DNA of 64,000 nt from Bradyrhizobium lupini (GCF_040939785.1 NZ_CP162553.1:6405001-6469000); one strand, 5' to 3'; numbered from the stretch's first letter, positions 19,075-29,278 are shown. Made by a program: numbers and translations. Notes: generated by a model from the letters alone, not told the origin.

Positions 19075-20615
19075 TCAGGTCACTGGCGCCGGATTGAACA
19101 GCGTCAAATCGTTGTGGATGCCCCAACGATCCGACCAGGGCTTGGTGCGGCCGCTGGCGACGTCGAGGATCAGGCGGAACAGGTCCCAGCCGGTCTCCTC
19201 GATGGTCTTCTCGCCGGTGGCGATCCCGCCGGCATCGAAATCGATCAGGTCCTTCCAGCGTCGCGCCAGCTCGCTTCGAGTCGCGACCTTGATCACGGGC
19301 GCAGCCGCAAGGCCGTAGGCGTGCCGCGGCCCGTTGTGAACACCTGCAGCGTCATGCCGGAGGCGAGCTGGAGCGTGCCGCAGATGAAGTCGGACGCCGG
19401 CGTTGCCGCAAACAGCATGCCCTTCTGCGTCGCCTTCTCGCCGGGCGAGAGGACGCCGGTGATCGCGCTTGATCCGGACTTGACGATCGAGCCGAGCGAC
19501 TTCTCGACGATGTTGGCGAGGCCGCCCTTCTTGTTGCCGGGCGTGGTGTTGGCGCTGCGGTCCGCGCCGCCACGGGCCAGATAGGAATCGTACCAGGCCA
19601 TCTCGCGGACCAGCGCGCGGCCGACGTCCTCGTTGATGGCGCGCCGCGTGAGCAACTGGATCGCGTCGCGCACTTCGGTGACTTCCGAGAACATCACGGT
19701 GGCGCCGGCGCGCACCAGCAGGTCGGCGGCGAAGCCGACCGCAGGGTTCGCGGTGACGCCGGAGAACGCGTCGCTGCCACCGCATTGCAGGCCGATGACG
19801 AGATCGGCGGCCGGGCAGGTCTCGCGGGTGCGCTTGTTGAGGATCTTGAGGCGGGCCTCTGCCTGGGTCATGATTGCCTCGACGATGGCGCCAAAGCCGT
19901 CGAAGGCTTCGTCCTGCATGCGCACGATGGCATTGCTGACGCCTTCCGGCACCAGACGCTCGGGCGCAAGCTTCTCGCAGCCGAGGCTGATGACCAGGAT
20001 CTCGCCGCCGAAATTCGGGTTCTGTGCGATGTTTTGCAGCGTGCGGATCGGAATCACGGCATCAGGCGCGTTGATGGCGACGCCACAGCCATAGGCATGC
20101 GTCAGCGGCACGACGTCGTCGACATTCGGATATTTCGGCAGCAGCTCGGCGCGGATGCGCTTCACCGCATATTCCATCGTGCCCTTGACGCATTGCACCG
20201 AGGAGGAGATGCCGAGGATGTTCTTGGTGCCGACCGAGCCGTCGGAATTGCGAAAGCCTTCGAACGTGAAACCTTCGAGCGGCGGCAGCGGCGCGGGAAC
20301 GGCGGTGGAGATTTCCAGCTTGTCGAGGGCAGGGGCCTCCGGCATACGGATGCGCGCTTCGTCCAGCCATTCGCCGGCCAGGATCGGCGCGAGCGCATGG
20401 CCGATTACCTCGCCATAGCGGATGATCGGGGCGTCCTGCGGGATGTCGACCAGCGCCGTCTTGTGTCCCTGCGGCACGAAGGCGCGCAGCGTCAGCCCGC
20501 TGGCGAAGCGGGAGCCGGCGGGAAGCCCGAAATCATTGACAACGATCGCGACGTTGTCGCGCTCGTTGAGCTTGATGTAGCGAGGCTGCTCTTTCGCTGC
20601 GACTGACTGGTCCAT
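19075..20615 (-). CDS. garD: Galactarate dehydratase (UxaA/GarD family), frame broken near 19321
   Basis: About 513 residues when joined. It has an N-terminal SAF domain ([43 protein letters not shown]) and then the dehydratase body ([34 protein letters not shown]). These match my recollection of E. coli GarD closely, more than altronate dehydratase. It removes water from galactarate to give 5-dehydro-4-deoxyglucarate. The frame reaches a stop at 19293, but the true C-terminus ([18 protein letters not shown] onward) continues one frame over to 19075. One missing base between GGCACGCC and TACGGC explains the break. It is last in the glucarate gene row. Confidence 0.85.
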
Positions 20616-20640
20616 CTGCTTTACCTCGGAAACTCAAGTC

Positions 20641-20728
20641 GTAGGGTGGGCAAAGGCGCAAAGCGCCGTGCCCACCATGCTTCGTGCCGAACGTAAGCGG
20701 TGGGCGCGCTTCGCTTTGCCCACCCTAC
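20641..20728. repeat. Inverted repeat with 15-base arms (GTAGGGTGGGCAAAG family)
   Basis: GTAGGGTGGGCAAAG at 20641-20655 pairs exactly with 20714-20728, with further palindromy inside (GGCGCAAAGCGCC and GTGGGCGCGC). It fills most of the 129-base gap between the dehydrogenase and garD and may influence readthrough into garD. The family looks like a common Bradyrhizobium intergenic repeat. Confidence 0.75.
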
Positions 20729-20744
20729 GATATCTTGCCCGTGG

Positions 20745-22193
20745 TTAGCCGGGATAGGTATAGGCGGTCTTCACCGTCGTGTAGAACTCGCGGGCATAGG
20801 AGCCCTGTTCGCGGGCGCCGTAGCTCGAACCCTTCCGGCCACCGAACGGCACGTGATAGTCGACGCCGGCCGTCGGCAGATTGACCATCACCATGCCGGA
20901 CTCGCTGTTGCGCTTGTAGTGCGAGGCGTATTTCAGGCTGCTGGTGCAGATGCCGGAGGCGAGGCCGAACTCGGTGTCGTTGGAGATCGCGAGCGCCTCC
21001 TCGTAGTTCTTGGCGCGAATGACGGCGGCGACCGGGCCGAAGACCTCCTCGCGCGAAATGCGCATGTTGTTGTTGGCCTCGGTGAACAGCGCCGGCTGGA
21101 GGTAGTGGCCGGGCGTTTCGCGCTTGAGCAACTCGCCGCCCCAGGCGAGCTTGGCACCCTCGTCCTGGCCGATCTTTATGTAGCGCAGGTCCTGGTCGAG
21201 CTGGCTCTGGTCGACCACCGGGCCGATATGCACGCCGGCCTTGAGCGCGTCGTCCACCGTGAGGCCTTTCAGGCGCTCGGTCACCGCCGCAACGAAACGG
21301 TCGTGAATACCTTCGGTGACGATCAGGCGCGAGGACGCCGTGCAGCGCTGGCCGGTGGAGAAATAGGCGCCGTTGACGGCGACTTCGACGGCGGTCTTGA
21401 GATCGGCGTCGTCGAGCACGACCAGCGGGTTCTTGCCGCCCATCTCGAGCTGGAATTTCTTCATGTTGCTCGAGGTCACGCAGGCCTGCGCGATCTTGCG
21501 CCCCGTCTGCACCGAGCCGGTGAAGGTGATCGCGGCGACGTCGGGATGCTCGATCAGGGTCTGGCCGACCACGGAGCCCGAGCCGACAACGAGGTTGAAC
21601 ACGCCGGCCGGGATGCCGGAGCGGGTGATGATCTCGGACAGCGCATGCGCCGAGCCCGGCACCAGTTCGGCAGGTTTGAACACCACGGTGTTGCCGTAGC
21701 AGAGCGCCGGCGCGATCTTCCAGGCCGGGATCGCGATCGGGAAATTCCAGGGCGTGATCATGCCGACGACGCCCATCGGCTCACGGGTGAGCTCGACGTC
21801 GATGCCGGGACGGACGGAAGCGCCCTTCTCGCCGATCATGCGCAGCGCCTCGCCGGCGAAGAATGCGAAGATCTGGCCGGCGCGCGCGACCTCGCCAATT
21901 CCTTCCGGCAGCGTCTTGCCTTCCTCGCGGGCGAGCAGGCGGCCGAGCTCTTCCTTACGGGCGATGATTTCGAGAGAGATCTTGTTCAGCGCGTCATAAC
22001 GCGCCTGCGGTGTCGACTGCGCCCAAGCGGGGAAGGCGGCCTTGGCGGCTGCGATCGCCTTCTCGGTCTGGGCCTTGTCGGCCTTGGCGTATTCGCCGAC
22101 GACGTCGTTGGTGTTGGAGGGGTTGATGTTCTTGGTGACGGCGGAGCCATCGACCCATTCGCCGCCGATGAAGTTCTTCAGGATCGCAGTCAT
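20745..22193 (-). CDS. 2,5-dioxovalerate (alpha-ketoglutarate semialdehyde) dehydrogenase
   Basis: About 482 residues from ATG 22191-22193, preceded by GGAGGAAG. It is an aldehyde dehydrogenase: PWNFPIAIPAWKIAPAL, nucleotide-binding FTGSVQTGRKIA, general base Glu in LEMGGKNP, and nucleophilic Cys in FSTGQRCTASSR. The family alone does not fix the substrate. Its place 17 bases after gudD and beside kdgD makes it the last step of oxidative glucarate breakdown, turning 2,5-dioxovalerate into 2-oxoglutarate. A more general succinate-semialdehyde-type role is the alternative. Confidence 0.85.
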   Translation of the reverse strand: MTAILKNFIGGEWVDGSAVTKNINPSNTNDVVGEYAKADKAQTEKAIAAAKAAFPAWAQSTPQARYDALNKISLEIIARKEELGRLLAREEGKTLPEGIGEVARAGQIFAFFAGEALRMIGEKGASVRPGIDVELTREPMGVVGMITPWNFPIAIPAWKIAPALCYGNTVVFKPAELVPGSAHALSEIITRSGIPAGVFNLVVGSGSVVGQTLIEHPDVAAITFTGSVQTGRKIAQACVTSSNMKKFQLEMGGKNPLVVLDDADLKTAVEVAVNGAYFSTGQRCTASSRLIVTEGIHDRFVAAVTERLKGLTVDDALKAGVHIGPVVDQSQLDQDLRYIKIGQDEGAKLAWGGELLKRETPGHYLQPALFTEANNNMRISREEVFGPVAAVIRAKNYEEALAISNDTEFGLASGICTSSLKYASHYKRNSESGMVMVNLPTAGVDYHVPFGGRKGSSYGAREQGSYAREFYTTVKTAYTYPG

Positions 22194-22210
22194 AGCTTCC
22201 TCCAGAGTTT

Positions 22211-23553
22211 TTAACGAACCAGGCAAGGACGCTTGTCGTCGAAGGTCCAGCCGGGGATCAGGTCCTGCATGGCAATAGCGTCATCGCGGGCGCCGAGTCC
22301 ATGCTGCTTGTAGAGGTCATGCGCGGCGTCGATGGCGGCCCTGTCGATTTCGATACCCAGGCCCGGCCTATCCGGCACCGCGATCTTGCCGGCCTTGATC
22401 TGGAGCGGCTCCTTCGTCAGGGCCTGACCGTCCTGCCAGATCCAGTGTGTGTCGATCGCGGTGACCTTGCCGGGGCGGCGGCGCCGACATGGGTGAACAT
22501 GGCGAGTGAGATGTCGAAATGGTTGTTGGAGTGCGAACCCCAGGTCAGGCCGTTGTCGCGGCAGGTCTGGGCCACGCGCACCGAGCCTTGCATGGTCCAA
22601 AAATGGGGATCGGCCAGCGGAATGTCCACCGCGCCGAGGCGCAGCGCATGGGACAATTGCCGCCAATCGGTCGCGATCATGTTGGTCGCGGTGGGCAGGC
22701 CCGTTGCGCGGCGGAACTCGGCCATGATCTCACGGCCGGAGAAGCCGCCTTCGGCGCCGCAGGGGTCCTCGGCATAGGCGAGGATGCCGTGCATGTCCTT
22801 GCAGAGGCTGATGGCCTCGTCGAGCGACCATGCGCCGTTCGGATCCAGAGTCACGCGCGCATTCGGAAAGCGCTTGGCGATCGCGGTGACGGCCTCGATC
22901 TCCTGCTCGCCGCGCAGCACGCCGCCCTTGAGCTTGAAATCGGCGAAGCCGTAATGGTCGTGGGTGGCTTCCGCGAGCCGCACCACGGTCTCCGGCGTCA
23001 TCGCCTCCTGATGGCGGAGGTTGAACCATTCCGCCTTGCCGGTCTCGCCGCCGACATAGTCGAGCTTGGATTTGCGGCCGTCGCCGACGAAGAAGAGATA
23101 GCCCAGCGTCTCGACGCTGGTGCGCTGCTGGCCCTCGCCGAGCAGGGCTGCGACCGGCAGGTTGAGATGCTGGCCGAGCAAATCGAGCAGCGCGGACTCC
23201 ACGGCCGTGACGGCGTGGATCATGACGCGGAGATCAAAAGTCTGCTTGCCGCGGCCGCCGGCATCGCGATCGGCGAAGGCGGTCCTGATATCGGCGAGGA
23301 TGTTGTTCATCGCGCCGACGGTCTTGCCGATCACGAGATCACGGGCGTCCTGCAGTGTCTGCCAGATCTTCTGCCCGCCAGGCACCTCGCCGAAGCCGGT
23401 GTGACCGGCATTGTCGGTGAGGATGACGATGTTGCGGGTGAAGAACGGCGCATGCGCGCCGCTCAGATTGAGGAGCATGCTGTCACGGCCTGCGACCGGG
23501 ATCACCTGCATCGCGGTGACGACCGGTGCGCCAGTGATCTCGGTCTTGACCAT
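22211..23553 (-). CDS. gudD: Glucarate dehydratase, frame broken near 22471
   Basis: About 447 residues when joined, the length of E. coli GudD. Seen in order: [18 protein letters not shown] capping loop, [10 protein letters not shown] (Lys-x-Lys), VTLDPNGAW and AEDPCG metal ligands, and [17 protein letters not shown] with the catalytic histidine. It dehydrates D-glucarate (and L-idarate) to 5-dehydro-4-deoxyglucarate. The main frame stops at 22417; the true C-terminus ([16 protein letters not shown] onward) lies in the next frame to TAA at 22211. One G lost from a GGG run at ~22471 accounts for this. GGGAGGAG precedes the start. It lies 24 bases after kdgD and is surely co-transcribed. Confidence 0.9.
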
Positions 23554-23577
23554 CGCAGGCTCCTCCCTGTGTTGTTG

Positions 23578-24522
23578 TTATTCTGCAGCCTGTTGTGACG
23601 ATCGGATGGCGGGCAGATTCTTCACCAGCGCCGTGACTTCCGCGATCTCCTGCTCGGTGAGGTCGGTCAGCGGCGGGCGGACCGGGCCGGAATCGCGGCC
23701 GATCACCTTCATGCCGGCCTTGATGATCGAGACCGCATAGCCCTTCTTGCGGTTGCGGATCGCGATCAGCGGCAGGATGAAGTCCTTCAGGCCGGCGTGG
23801 ATCGTCGCGTGGTCGCGCTTGCGCACGGCGGCGTAGAAGTTGGTGGCGAATTCCGGAACGAAGTTGAATACCGCCGAGGAGTAGGTGGTCACGCCCATAT
23901 CGAGGTAGGGCAGCGCGAAGGTCTCAGCGGTCGGCAGGCCGCCGATATAGGTCAGGCGGTCGCCGAGCTTGGTGTAGACGCGGGTCATCAGCTCGATGTC
24001 GCCGATGCCGTCCTTGTAGCCGACGAGGTTCGGGCAGCGTTCGGCGAGGCGGGCGAGCGTATCGGGCTGGAGGATGGCGTTGTCGCGGTTGTAGACGATG
24101 ACGCCGATCTTCACGGAGGCGCAGATCGCTTCCACATGGGCAGCAAGGCCGTCCTGCTCGGCATGGGTGAGATAGGGCGGCAGCAGCAACAAGCCGTCGG
24201 CGCCCGCCTTCTCCGCGCCGATCGCGATCTCGCGCGCGGTGGCGGTGCCGTAGCCGGTGCCGGCGAGCACGGGCACGCGGCCCTTGGTCTCATCCACGGC
24301 GATCTTGACGACCTGCGGAACCTCGGCCGCCGTCAGCGAGAAGAACTCGCCGGTGCCGCCTGCGGCGAACAGGCCTGCGACGTCATAGCCGCAGAGCCAG
24401 TCCATGTTGGCGCGGTAGGTCGTCTCGTCGAAGGAGTAGTCCGCCTTGAACGGCGTGACGGGGAAAGACAGCAGGCCGGATCCGATCTTCTGGGCCATTT
24501 CCTGCGGGGTCATCTTGCTCAT
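23578..24522 (-). CDS. kdgD: 5-dehydro-4-deoxyglucarate dehydratase
   Basis: 314 residues, the family length. It is a class I TIM-barrel lyase of the DapA/KdgD group: [12 protein letters not shown] (substrate carboxylate loop), catalytic Tyr in VIVYNRDN and Schiff-base Lys in [10 protein letters not shown]. It converts the common product of GudD and GarD to 2,5-dioxovalerate with loss of water and CO2. It is the first gene of a tight row kdgD-gudD-dehydrogenase, with a candidate operator upstream at 24624. Confidence 0.9.
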   Translation of the reverse strand: MSKMTPQEMAQKIGSGLLSFPVTPFKADYSFDETTYRANMDWLCGYDVAGLFAAGGTGEFFSLTAAEVPQVVKIAVDETKGRVPVLAGTGYGTATAREIAIGAEKAGADGLLLLPPYLTHAEQDGLAAHVEAICASVKIGVIVYNRDNAILQPDTLARLAERCPNLVGYKDGIGDIELMTRVYTKLGDRLTYIGGLPTAETFALPYLDMGVTTYSSAVFNFVPEFATNFYAAVRKRDHATIHAGLKDFILPLIAIRNRKKGYAVSIIKAGMKVIGRDSGPVRPPLTDLTEQEIAEVTALVKNLPAIRSSQQAAE

Positions 24523-24623
24523 GGGCGCTGCTCCCTGGTCTCGTGTTGTGGAGGACGCAAAGGTTGCGCGTCCATGCGCCGTGGTTTAGGAGACCGTTCG
24601 ATGCGGGTCCAAGCCAAAGCCTA

Positions 24624-24636
24624 TATCGACCGATGC
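24624..24636. promoter_or_regulatory. Candidate operator shared with the permease promoter
   Basis: TATCGACCGATGC in the 124-base gap between the LysR gene and kdgD. It differs by one base from TATCGATCGATGC at 27111-27123 upstream of the permease, and its right half recurs (ATCGATGCT on the minus strand) near 25596-25604 before the LysR gene. A LysR-type binding role is inference. Confidence 0.4.
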
Positions 24637-24646
24637 GAAATCAGCA

Positions 24647-25552
24647 TCAATCTTCCATCACCTCCGCCGAGGACAATTCGCTCGCGATCTTGACGAGCGC
24701 CGAGAGCAGCGGATTCTCGTCGTCGCGGCGCCAGACCATGAACAACTCGACCGGGACGCGGGTGCGCAGCTTCAGCGGCCGCAGGCGGACGTCCGCGATC
24801 TTCAGGCTCGCCGCAGCCGCCGGCACGATGGCGAGGCCGAGGCCGGCGCGCACCATGGCGAGGATGGAGTGGATCTGGCTCAGGTGCTGGACATAGCGCG
24901 GCAGGATGTCGGCGCGGGTGAACAGCGCCACCAGCACGTCGTGGAAGTAGCGGCTCTCATAGGGCGAATACATCACGAAGGGCTGGTTGTCGAAATCCTT
25001 GATCGTGATGGTCTCGGCATTCGCCAGCGGATGCTTTTTCGGGATCGCGGCGAGCAGGGGCTCGGCGACGACGCGGCGGCTGGCGATTTCGGGGCGCGCG
25101 ATCGGGGGCCTGAGCAGGCCGGCATCGATCTGGCCCGAGGTCAACGCCTCGAACTGGTCGCCCGACACCATCTCCTTCAGCGAGAAGTCCACCTCGGGCA
25201 GCTTGGCGCGGCAGGCGGCGACGAGTTCGGGGAGGAAGCCGTAGGCGGCGGCCGCGGTGAAGCCGATCTTCAGCGAGCCGGACTTGCCGAGCGCGATACG
25301 GCGGGCGACCTGCGAGGCGCTTTCCGCAAGCTTCAGGATGCGCCGCGCTTCCGGCAGGAAGCTGCGCCCGGCAGGCGTCAGGCGCACCGAGCGGCTGGTA
25401 CGCTCCAGCAGCGGCGCATCGATGATGTGCTCGAGCACCTGGATCTGCCGGGACAGCGGCGGCTGGGTCATGTTCAGCCGTGCGGCGGCGCGGCCGAAAT
25501 GCAATTCCTCCGCTACCGTGACGAAACAGCGGAGCTGGTTGAGGTCGAACAT
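24647..25552 (-). CDS. LysR family transcriptional regulator of the glucarate cluster
   Basis: About 301 residues starting at MFDLNQLRCF. The winged helix-turn-helix is typical (AAARLNMTQPPLSRQIQVLE). The effector domain begins near residue 90 (LKIGFTAAAAYGFLPEL) and includes a ligand-loop region around MYSPYESRYFHD. A 16-residue upstream extension to 25600 is not family-like. It sits between the permease and the catabolic genes in the same orientation. Binding of glucarate or a pathway intermediate as inducer is inference from position. Confidence 0.85.
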   Translation of the reverse strand: MFDLNQLRCFVTVAEELHFGRAAARLNMTQPPLSRQIQVLEHIIDAPLLERTSRSVRLTPAGRSFLPEARRILKLAESASQVARRIALGKSGSLKIGFTAAAAYGFLPELVAACRAKLPEVDFSLKEMVSGDQFEALTSGQIDAGLLRPPIARPEIASRRVVAEPLLAAIPKKHPLANAETITIKDFDNQPFVMYSPYESRYFHDVLVALFTRADILPRYVQHLSQIHSILAMVRAGLGLAIVPAAAASLKIADVRLRPLKLRTRVPVELFMVWRRDDENPLLSALVKIASELSSAEVMED

Positions 25553-25609
25553 CGATACATGCCTTAGATGGATAAGGCGTTTCCCCGGCGCTTCTAGCAT
25601 CGATTACTC

Positions 25610-25642
25610 CCAAAACAAAGACGGCGGCCGTGAAGCCGCCGT
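25610..25642 (-). terminator. Intrinsic terminator after the permease gene
   Basis: On the minus strand ACGGCGGC and GCCGCCGT form an eight-base stem with a six-base loop (25621-25642), followed by a T-rich stretch (CTTTGTTTTGG). It separates the permease transcript from the LysR gene. Confidence 0.75.
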
Positions 25643-25675
25643 TAAGTTGCCTGGTCAAGCTCCCATGGGGAGCCC

Positions 25676-27028
25676 TCAGGAGGAACGTTTGAGCACCACG
25701 CGCTCGATCTTGCCGACAACCACGAGATAGGCGAATGCGGCCACCAGCGCATTGGCGCCGACGAATATCAGCGCCCCGTTGAAGGAGCCGGTCGCGGCCA
25801 GGATGTAACCGATCACGATCGGAGTGCTGATCGAGGAGAGATTGCCGAAGGTGTTGAACAGGCCGCCCGAGACGCCGCCGGCTTCCTTCGGCGAGGTGTC
25901 GGAGACGACAGCCCAGCCGAGCGCGCCGATGCCCTTGCCGAAGAAGGCGAGCGCCATGAAGCCGACCACCAGCGCTTGGCCGTCGACATAGTTGCAGGCG
26001 ATGATCGACATCGACAGCAACATGCCGCCGACGATCGGGATCTTGCGCGCCATCGTCAACGAGCCGGTCTTGCGCAGGATCGCGTCGGAGATGACGCCGC
26101 CGAGCACGCCGCCGATGAAGCCGCACAGCGCCGGCAGCGTCGCGACGAAGCCGGCTTGCAGGATCGAGAGGCCGCGCTCCTTCACGAGGTAGACCGGGAA
26201 CCAGGTCAGGAAAAAATAGGTCAGCGTGTTGATGCAGTACTGGCCGAGATAGACGCCGAGCATCATGCGGTTGGAAAGCAGCTGGCGGATGTGGTCCCAC
26301 CCGGAGCCGGCCTCGGGCGCGCGCTCTTGCTTCAGATCGTCTTTGGGCGCGTCGAGATCGACCAGCGCGCCGCCGTCCTTGATGTAGTCGAATTCAGCCT
26401 CGTTGATGCCGGGGTGCTCTTTCGGCCCGTAGACGGTCTTGATCCAGACCAGGCCCATGATGATTCCGAGCGCGCCCATCACGAAGAACACATAGCGCCA
26501 ACCGTAGTCGTGCGCGATCCAGCCCATCAACGGCGCGAAGATCACGGTTGCGAAATACTGCCCGGAATTGAAGAACGCAGAGGCGGTGCCGCGCTCGTTG
26601 CTCGGAAACCAGGCCGCGACAATGCGGGCGTTGGCGGGGAAAGACGGCGCTTCGGCGATGCCGACGAGGAAGCGCAGGCCGAACAGCACGGTGATCGCGG
26701 TGCCGGCGCTGAAGAAGCCGACCCAGCCCTGCATCGTCGTGAACAGCGACCAGACGATGATGCTGAAGGCATAGACGAGGCGGGAGCCGTAGCGGTCGAG
26801 CAGCCAGCCGCCCGGCACCTGCGCGATCACATAGGACCATCCGAACGCCGAGAAGATGTAGCCCATCGCGACGGGATCGAGATGCAGCTCCTTGGAGAGC
26901 GCGGGGCCCGCGATCGACAACGTGGCGCGGTCGGCATAATTGACGGTCGTGACCAGGAACAACATGGTCACGATGAACAGCCTGACGCGAGACCTTCTCA
27001 CGTCCGTTGCGGACATCACTGCGCTCAT
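25676..27028 (-). CDS. gudP: MFS permease for D-glucarate/galactarate (ACS family)
   Basis: About 450 residues with some 12 membrane segments. The anion:cation symporter signature is present: NYADRATLSIAGP in the first helix, FSAFGWSYVIAQVPGGWLLD, RFLVGIAEAPSFPANARI and WFPSNERGTASAFF, as in GudP/GarP/ExuT carriers. The start is ATG 27026-27028 because AAGGAGG lies six bases upstream; the longer reading to 27193 is unlike the family. It most likely imports glucarate and galactarate for the downstream enzymes. It ends before a terminator, so it may form its own transcript. Confidence 0.85.
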   Translation of the reverse strand: MSAVMSATDVRRSRVRLFIVTMLFLVTTVNYADRATLSIAGPALSKELHLDPVAMGYIFSAFGWSYVIAQVPGGWLLDRYGSRLVYAFSIIVWSLFTTMQGWVGFFSAGTAITVLFGLRFLVGIAEAPSFPANARIVAAWFPSNERGTASAFFNSGQYFATVIFAPLMGWIAHDYGWRYVFFVMGALGIIMGLVWIKTVYGPKEHPGINEAEFDYIKDGGALVDLDAPKDDLKQERAPEAGSGWDHIRQLLSNRMMLGVYLGQYCINTLTYFFLTWFPVYLVKERGLSILQAGFVATLPALCGFIGGVLGGVISDAILRKTGSLTMARKIPIVGGMLLSMSIIACNYVDGQALVVGFMALAFFGKGIGALGWAVVSDTSPKEAGGVSGGLFNTFGNLSSISTPIVIGYILAATGSFNGALIFVGANALVAAFAYLVVVGKIERVVLKRSS

Positions 27029-27110
27029 TGCGCGCCTCCTTAGAACTCGAAACGTTTCCCCACTGCGACTCCTAGAGGTGCGCGCGGCAAAGTGTCCAAG
27101 TTCAAGGCAG

Positions 27111-27123
27111 TATCGATCGATGC
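27111..27123. promoter_or_regulatory. Candidate operator upstream of gudP
   Basis: TATCGATCGATGC, containing the perfect palindrome ATCGATCGAT, lies 83 bases upstream of the gudP start. It is nearly identical to the sequence upstream of kdgD at 24624. Confidence 0.4.
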
Positions 27124-27198
27124 TGCTTTTGGATCGATGGAACGGCAGGTCGGAGGAACGACTGAGGTGATGGACCAGATTGGCACCACGCACGCCGT

Positions 27199-27300
27199 TG
27201 TCATTGCCCGCGAAGGCGGGAAATCCAGTACGCCGCGACGTCTCGATTCAATTACGTCTGTCACGAAGTACTGGATCGCCCGCCTGCGCGGGCGACGACA
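27199..27300. repeat. Dispersed inverted repeat with ~33-base imperfect arms
   Basis: The left arm 27199-27231 (TGTCATTGCCCGCGAAGGCG onward) and right arm 27268-27300 are reverse complements with a few mismatches. The left arm is duplicated at 17807-17843. It lies in the 297-base gap between gudP and the SGNH hydrolase gene. No coding is seen. Confidence 0.7.
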
Positions 27301-27325
27301 GTGTGCGGGTAGAGGCCGCGCGCGT

Positions 27326-29278
27326 TTACTGCCGCGCGCCGGGCAGCAGCGGCGCGAGCAGCCCGCGTGTCACGCCCGGCGGTGCCGCATCCAGACCCAG
27401 CACGGCGCTTGCGGCCGGGAGCGCCGCGTCCGCCATCGCGGCGTGGCCTTCGGCGCTCGGATGCACGGCGCCGCCATAGACGGCGGAGAGCACGCCCCAG
27501 GTCGCGTCATGGATGTCAGTCGGCTGGCTTGCTGCCGGCAAGCCTTGCGGATAGGTCATCGCGGCGAAATAGCTGTCATTGGCGTCGCGGATCCAGCGCG
27601 CGCGCGGCAAATAGGCGCGGAATTCGGAGGCGCCGCGGCCGCACAGCATTGGCTGGCTCGCCGCGCTCACGATGTCAGGATTGAAGCTCTGGCCGTTCTC
27701 GGCAAAGCAGGTGCGGTCGAATTCAGGATCGTTGCCCGAATGCGCGCAGAAGCCGTGATCGGCGAACGCCGCCTGATGCGAATCCACGAAGGTCATGCGA
27801 TCGGCCTCGGGATCGCGGCACAGCGCGCCGCGGGTGCAGGTGGCGAGCCCCTTCAGTTGCGGCAGGAATTCGGTGTCGACGAAAGTCGAGACGCGGGCGA
27901 GGCGCTGCGGATCGGCGTTGAAGGATGGATGGATGTCGAAGCCGGCGCGGCCGCCGCGGCAGGGCACCCCGCCATCGGCGAGCGCCGGGTTGGCGTAGGA
28001 GACGTAGACCACGTGCGAGAGGTCGCCGCCGACCAGCGGCTTCAGCGCCTCACGCAGCTTGACGAAATTCTGCGGCAGCTCGCGCGCCAGCGCATCGCGG
28101 GAATCATCGACGCTCGCCATCACGCCGGAGCGGCGGAATATCGCGCGCTCGGTTGCGGTCTCGACGATCACGTCGGCGACGAGGCCGGAGAAATAGACGT
28201 CGTTGGCGCCGACCGAGAGCAGCACGAGGTCGAGCGTGCGCTCGGGCTGGCGTTTCCTGGCGGCGGTCAGCGCCTCGCGCAGCTCGGCGACCTGCGCGTT
28301 CACGCTGATGTTGCAGACGCCGGTCTTGCCGGGCGGGCATTCGCGGGCGCGTTGCGAGCCGAGCAGCCCGTCGCTGATGCTGGCGCCGGTGCAGGCGAGC
28401 GGCAGAAAGGTCACCGCGACGTGGGTGTAGCGTACCGCAAGCGCCAGCGCGGTGCGGGCCTGGTAGCTGTAGAGCGATCGGTGGCAAGGCGAGTTGAACC
28501 AGAGGGCGCTGTAGCGCTGCCAGTTGGCAAGCGTATCCGGCGCTTCGCAGGCGCGGCCGCCCTTGAAGCCGGCTCGGCTCGGCCGGTAATACTGCGCGCC
28601 GGCGGTGCCGAGATAGGAGCGGAAGCAAAAACCTTCGTCCGACAGCGCCAGCGGCCGGTCCGGATTGCCTTCGCCCGAGGCGATGCTGTCTCCGAGGCCA
28701 GCGACGAAGATGTCGCGGACCTGGATCTCGGTCTGGACCCGCTGGGTCGGATCGGAGCCGGAGGAGACATCGACGCTCGCGACCGTCTGTTTGCCGTAGC
28801 GGACCCGCAGATTGATCGGCTCGGCGCAGTCGAAGGTGGATTGTTGCGGCCCGTCGCCGTCGTCGAACGACCAGGCGCAGGTGGCGCCGACCGGCACCGC
28901 GCCGGCGAGGCGCACGGTGACGGGATGGTCGATGGGGGTGAGGTAGTTTTCCTTCGTGTTGTCGCGGGTGCAGGGCTGGTTGACCCGGCCCTGGAGGTCG
29001 ATGCAGAGCCGGTTGACCATGTTGCGGGCCCAGCCGCGGCCCTCGCTCTGGAGCTCCAGCGATTGCTCGGCGGCGAGGATGCTGCGGTTACGCGCGTTCT
29101 CGACATGGAGCAGGAAGTCGCGCTCCTCGCGGAACAGCCGGAAGCGGTTTCGTACCTCCCAGCTGATCTGCATGGCGCCCGCGTCCTGCGCGGCCGCCCG
29201 CTCCGGCGGCAAGGCGGTGAGGAGCCCGGCGAGCAGGAGGGCACCGGCGAGGAAACGGCGATGGAATAAAGGGATCAT
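27326..29278 (-). CDS. Secreted SGNH/GDSL-like hydrolase
   Basis: About 650 residues from ATG 29276-29278. A signal peptide ends near ERAAAQDAG. After ~170 residues of beta-rich N-terminal region comes the GDSL block GLGDSIASGEGNP with the nucleophilic Ser. Block III is probably LLSVGANDVYFSGL (oxyanion Asn), and the C-terminal catalytic Asp/His may be in AVHPSAEGHAAMAD. Many Cys residues suggest disulfides in the periplasm or outside the cell. It is probably an esterase or lipase on lipid or polysaccharide esters; substrate unknown. The length is large for the family because of the N-terminal domain. Confidence 0.75.
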   Translation of the reverse strand: MIPLFHRRFLAGALLLAGLLTALPPERAAAQDAGAMQISWEVRNRFRLFREERDFLLHVENARNRSILAAEQSLELQSEGRGWARNMVNRLCIDLQGRVNQPCTRDNTKENYLTPIDHPVTVRLAGAVPVGATCAWSFDDGDGPQQSTFDCAEPINLRVRYGKQTVASVDVSSGSDPTQRVQTEIQVRDIFVAGLGDSIASGEGNPDRPLALSDEGFCFRSYLGTAGAQYYRPSRAGFKGGRACEAPDTLANWQRYSALWFNSPCHRSLYSYQARTALALAVRYTHVAVTFLPLACTGASISDGLLGSQRARECPPGKTGVCNISVNAQVAELREALTAARKRQPERTLDLVLLSVGANDVYFSGLVADVIVETATERAIFRRSGVMASVDDSRDALARELPQNFVKLREALKPLVGGDLSHVVYVSYANPALADGGVPCRGGRAGFDIHPSFNADPQRLARVSTFVDTEFLPQLKGLATCTRGALCRDPEADRMTFVDSHQAAFADHGFCAHSGNDPEFDRTCFAENGQSFNPDIVSAASQPMLCGRGASEFRAYLPRARWIRDANDSYFAAMTYPQGLPAASQPTDIHDATWGVLSAVYGGAVHPSAEGHAAMADAALPAASAVLGLDAAPPGVTRGLLAPLLPGARQ

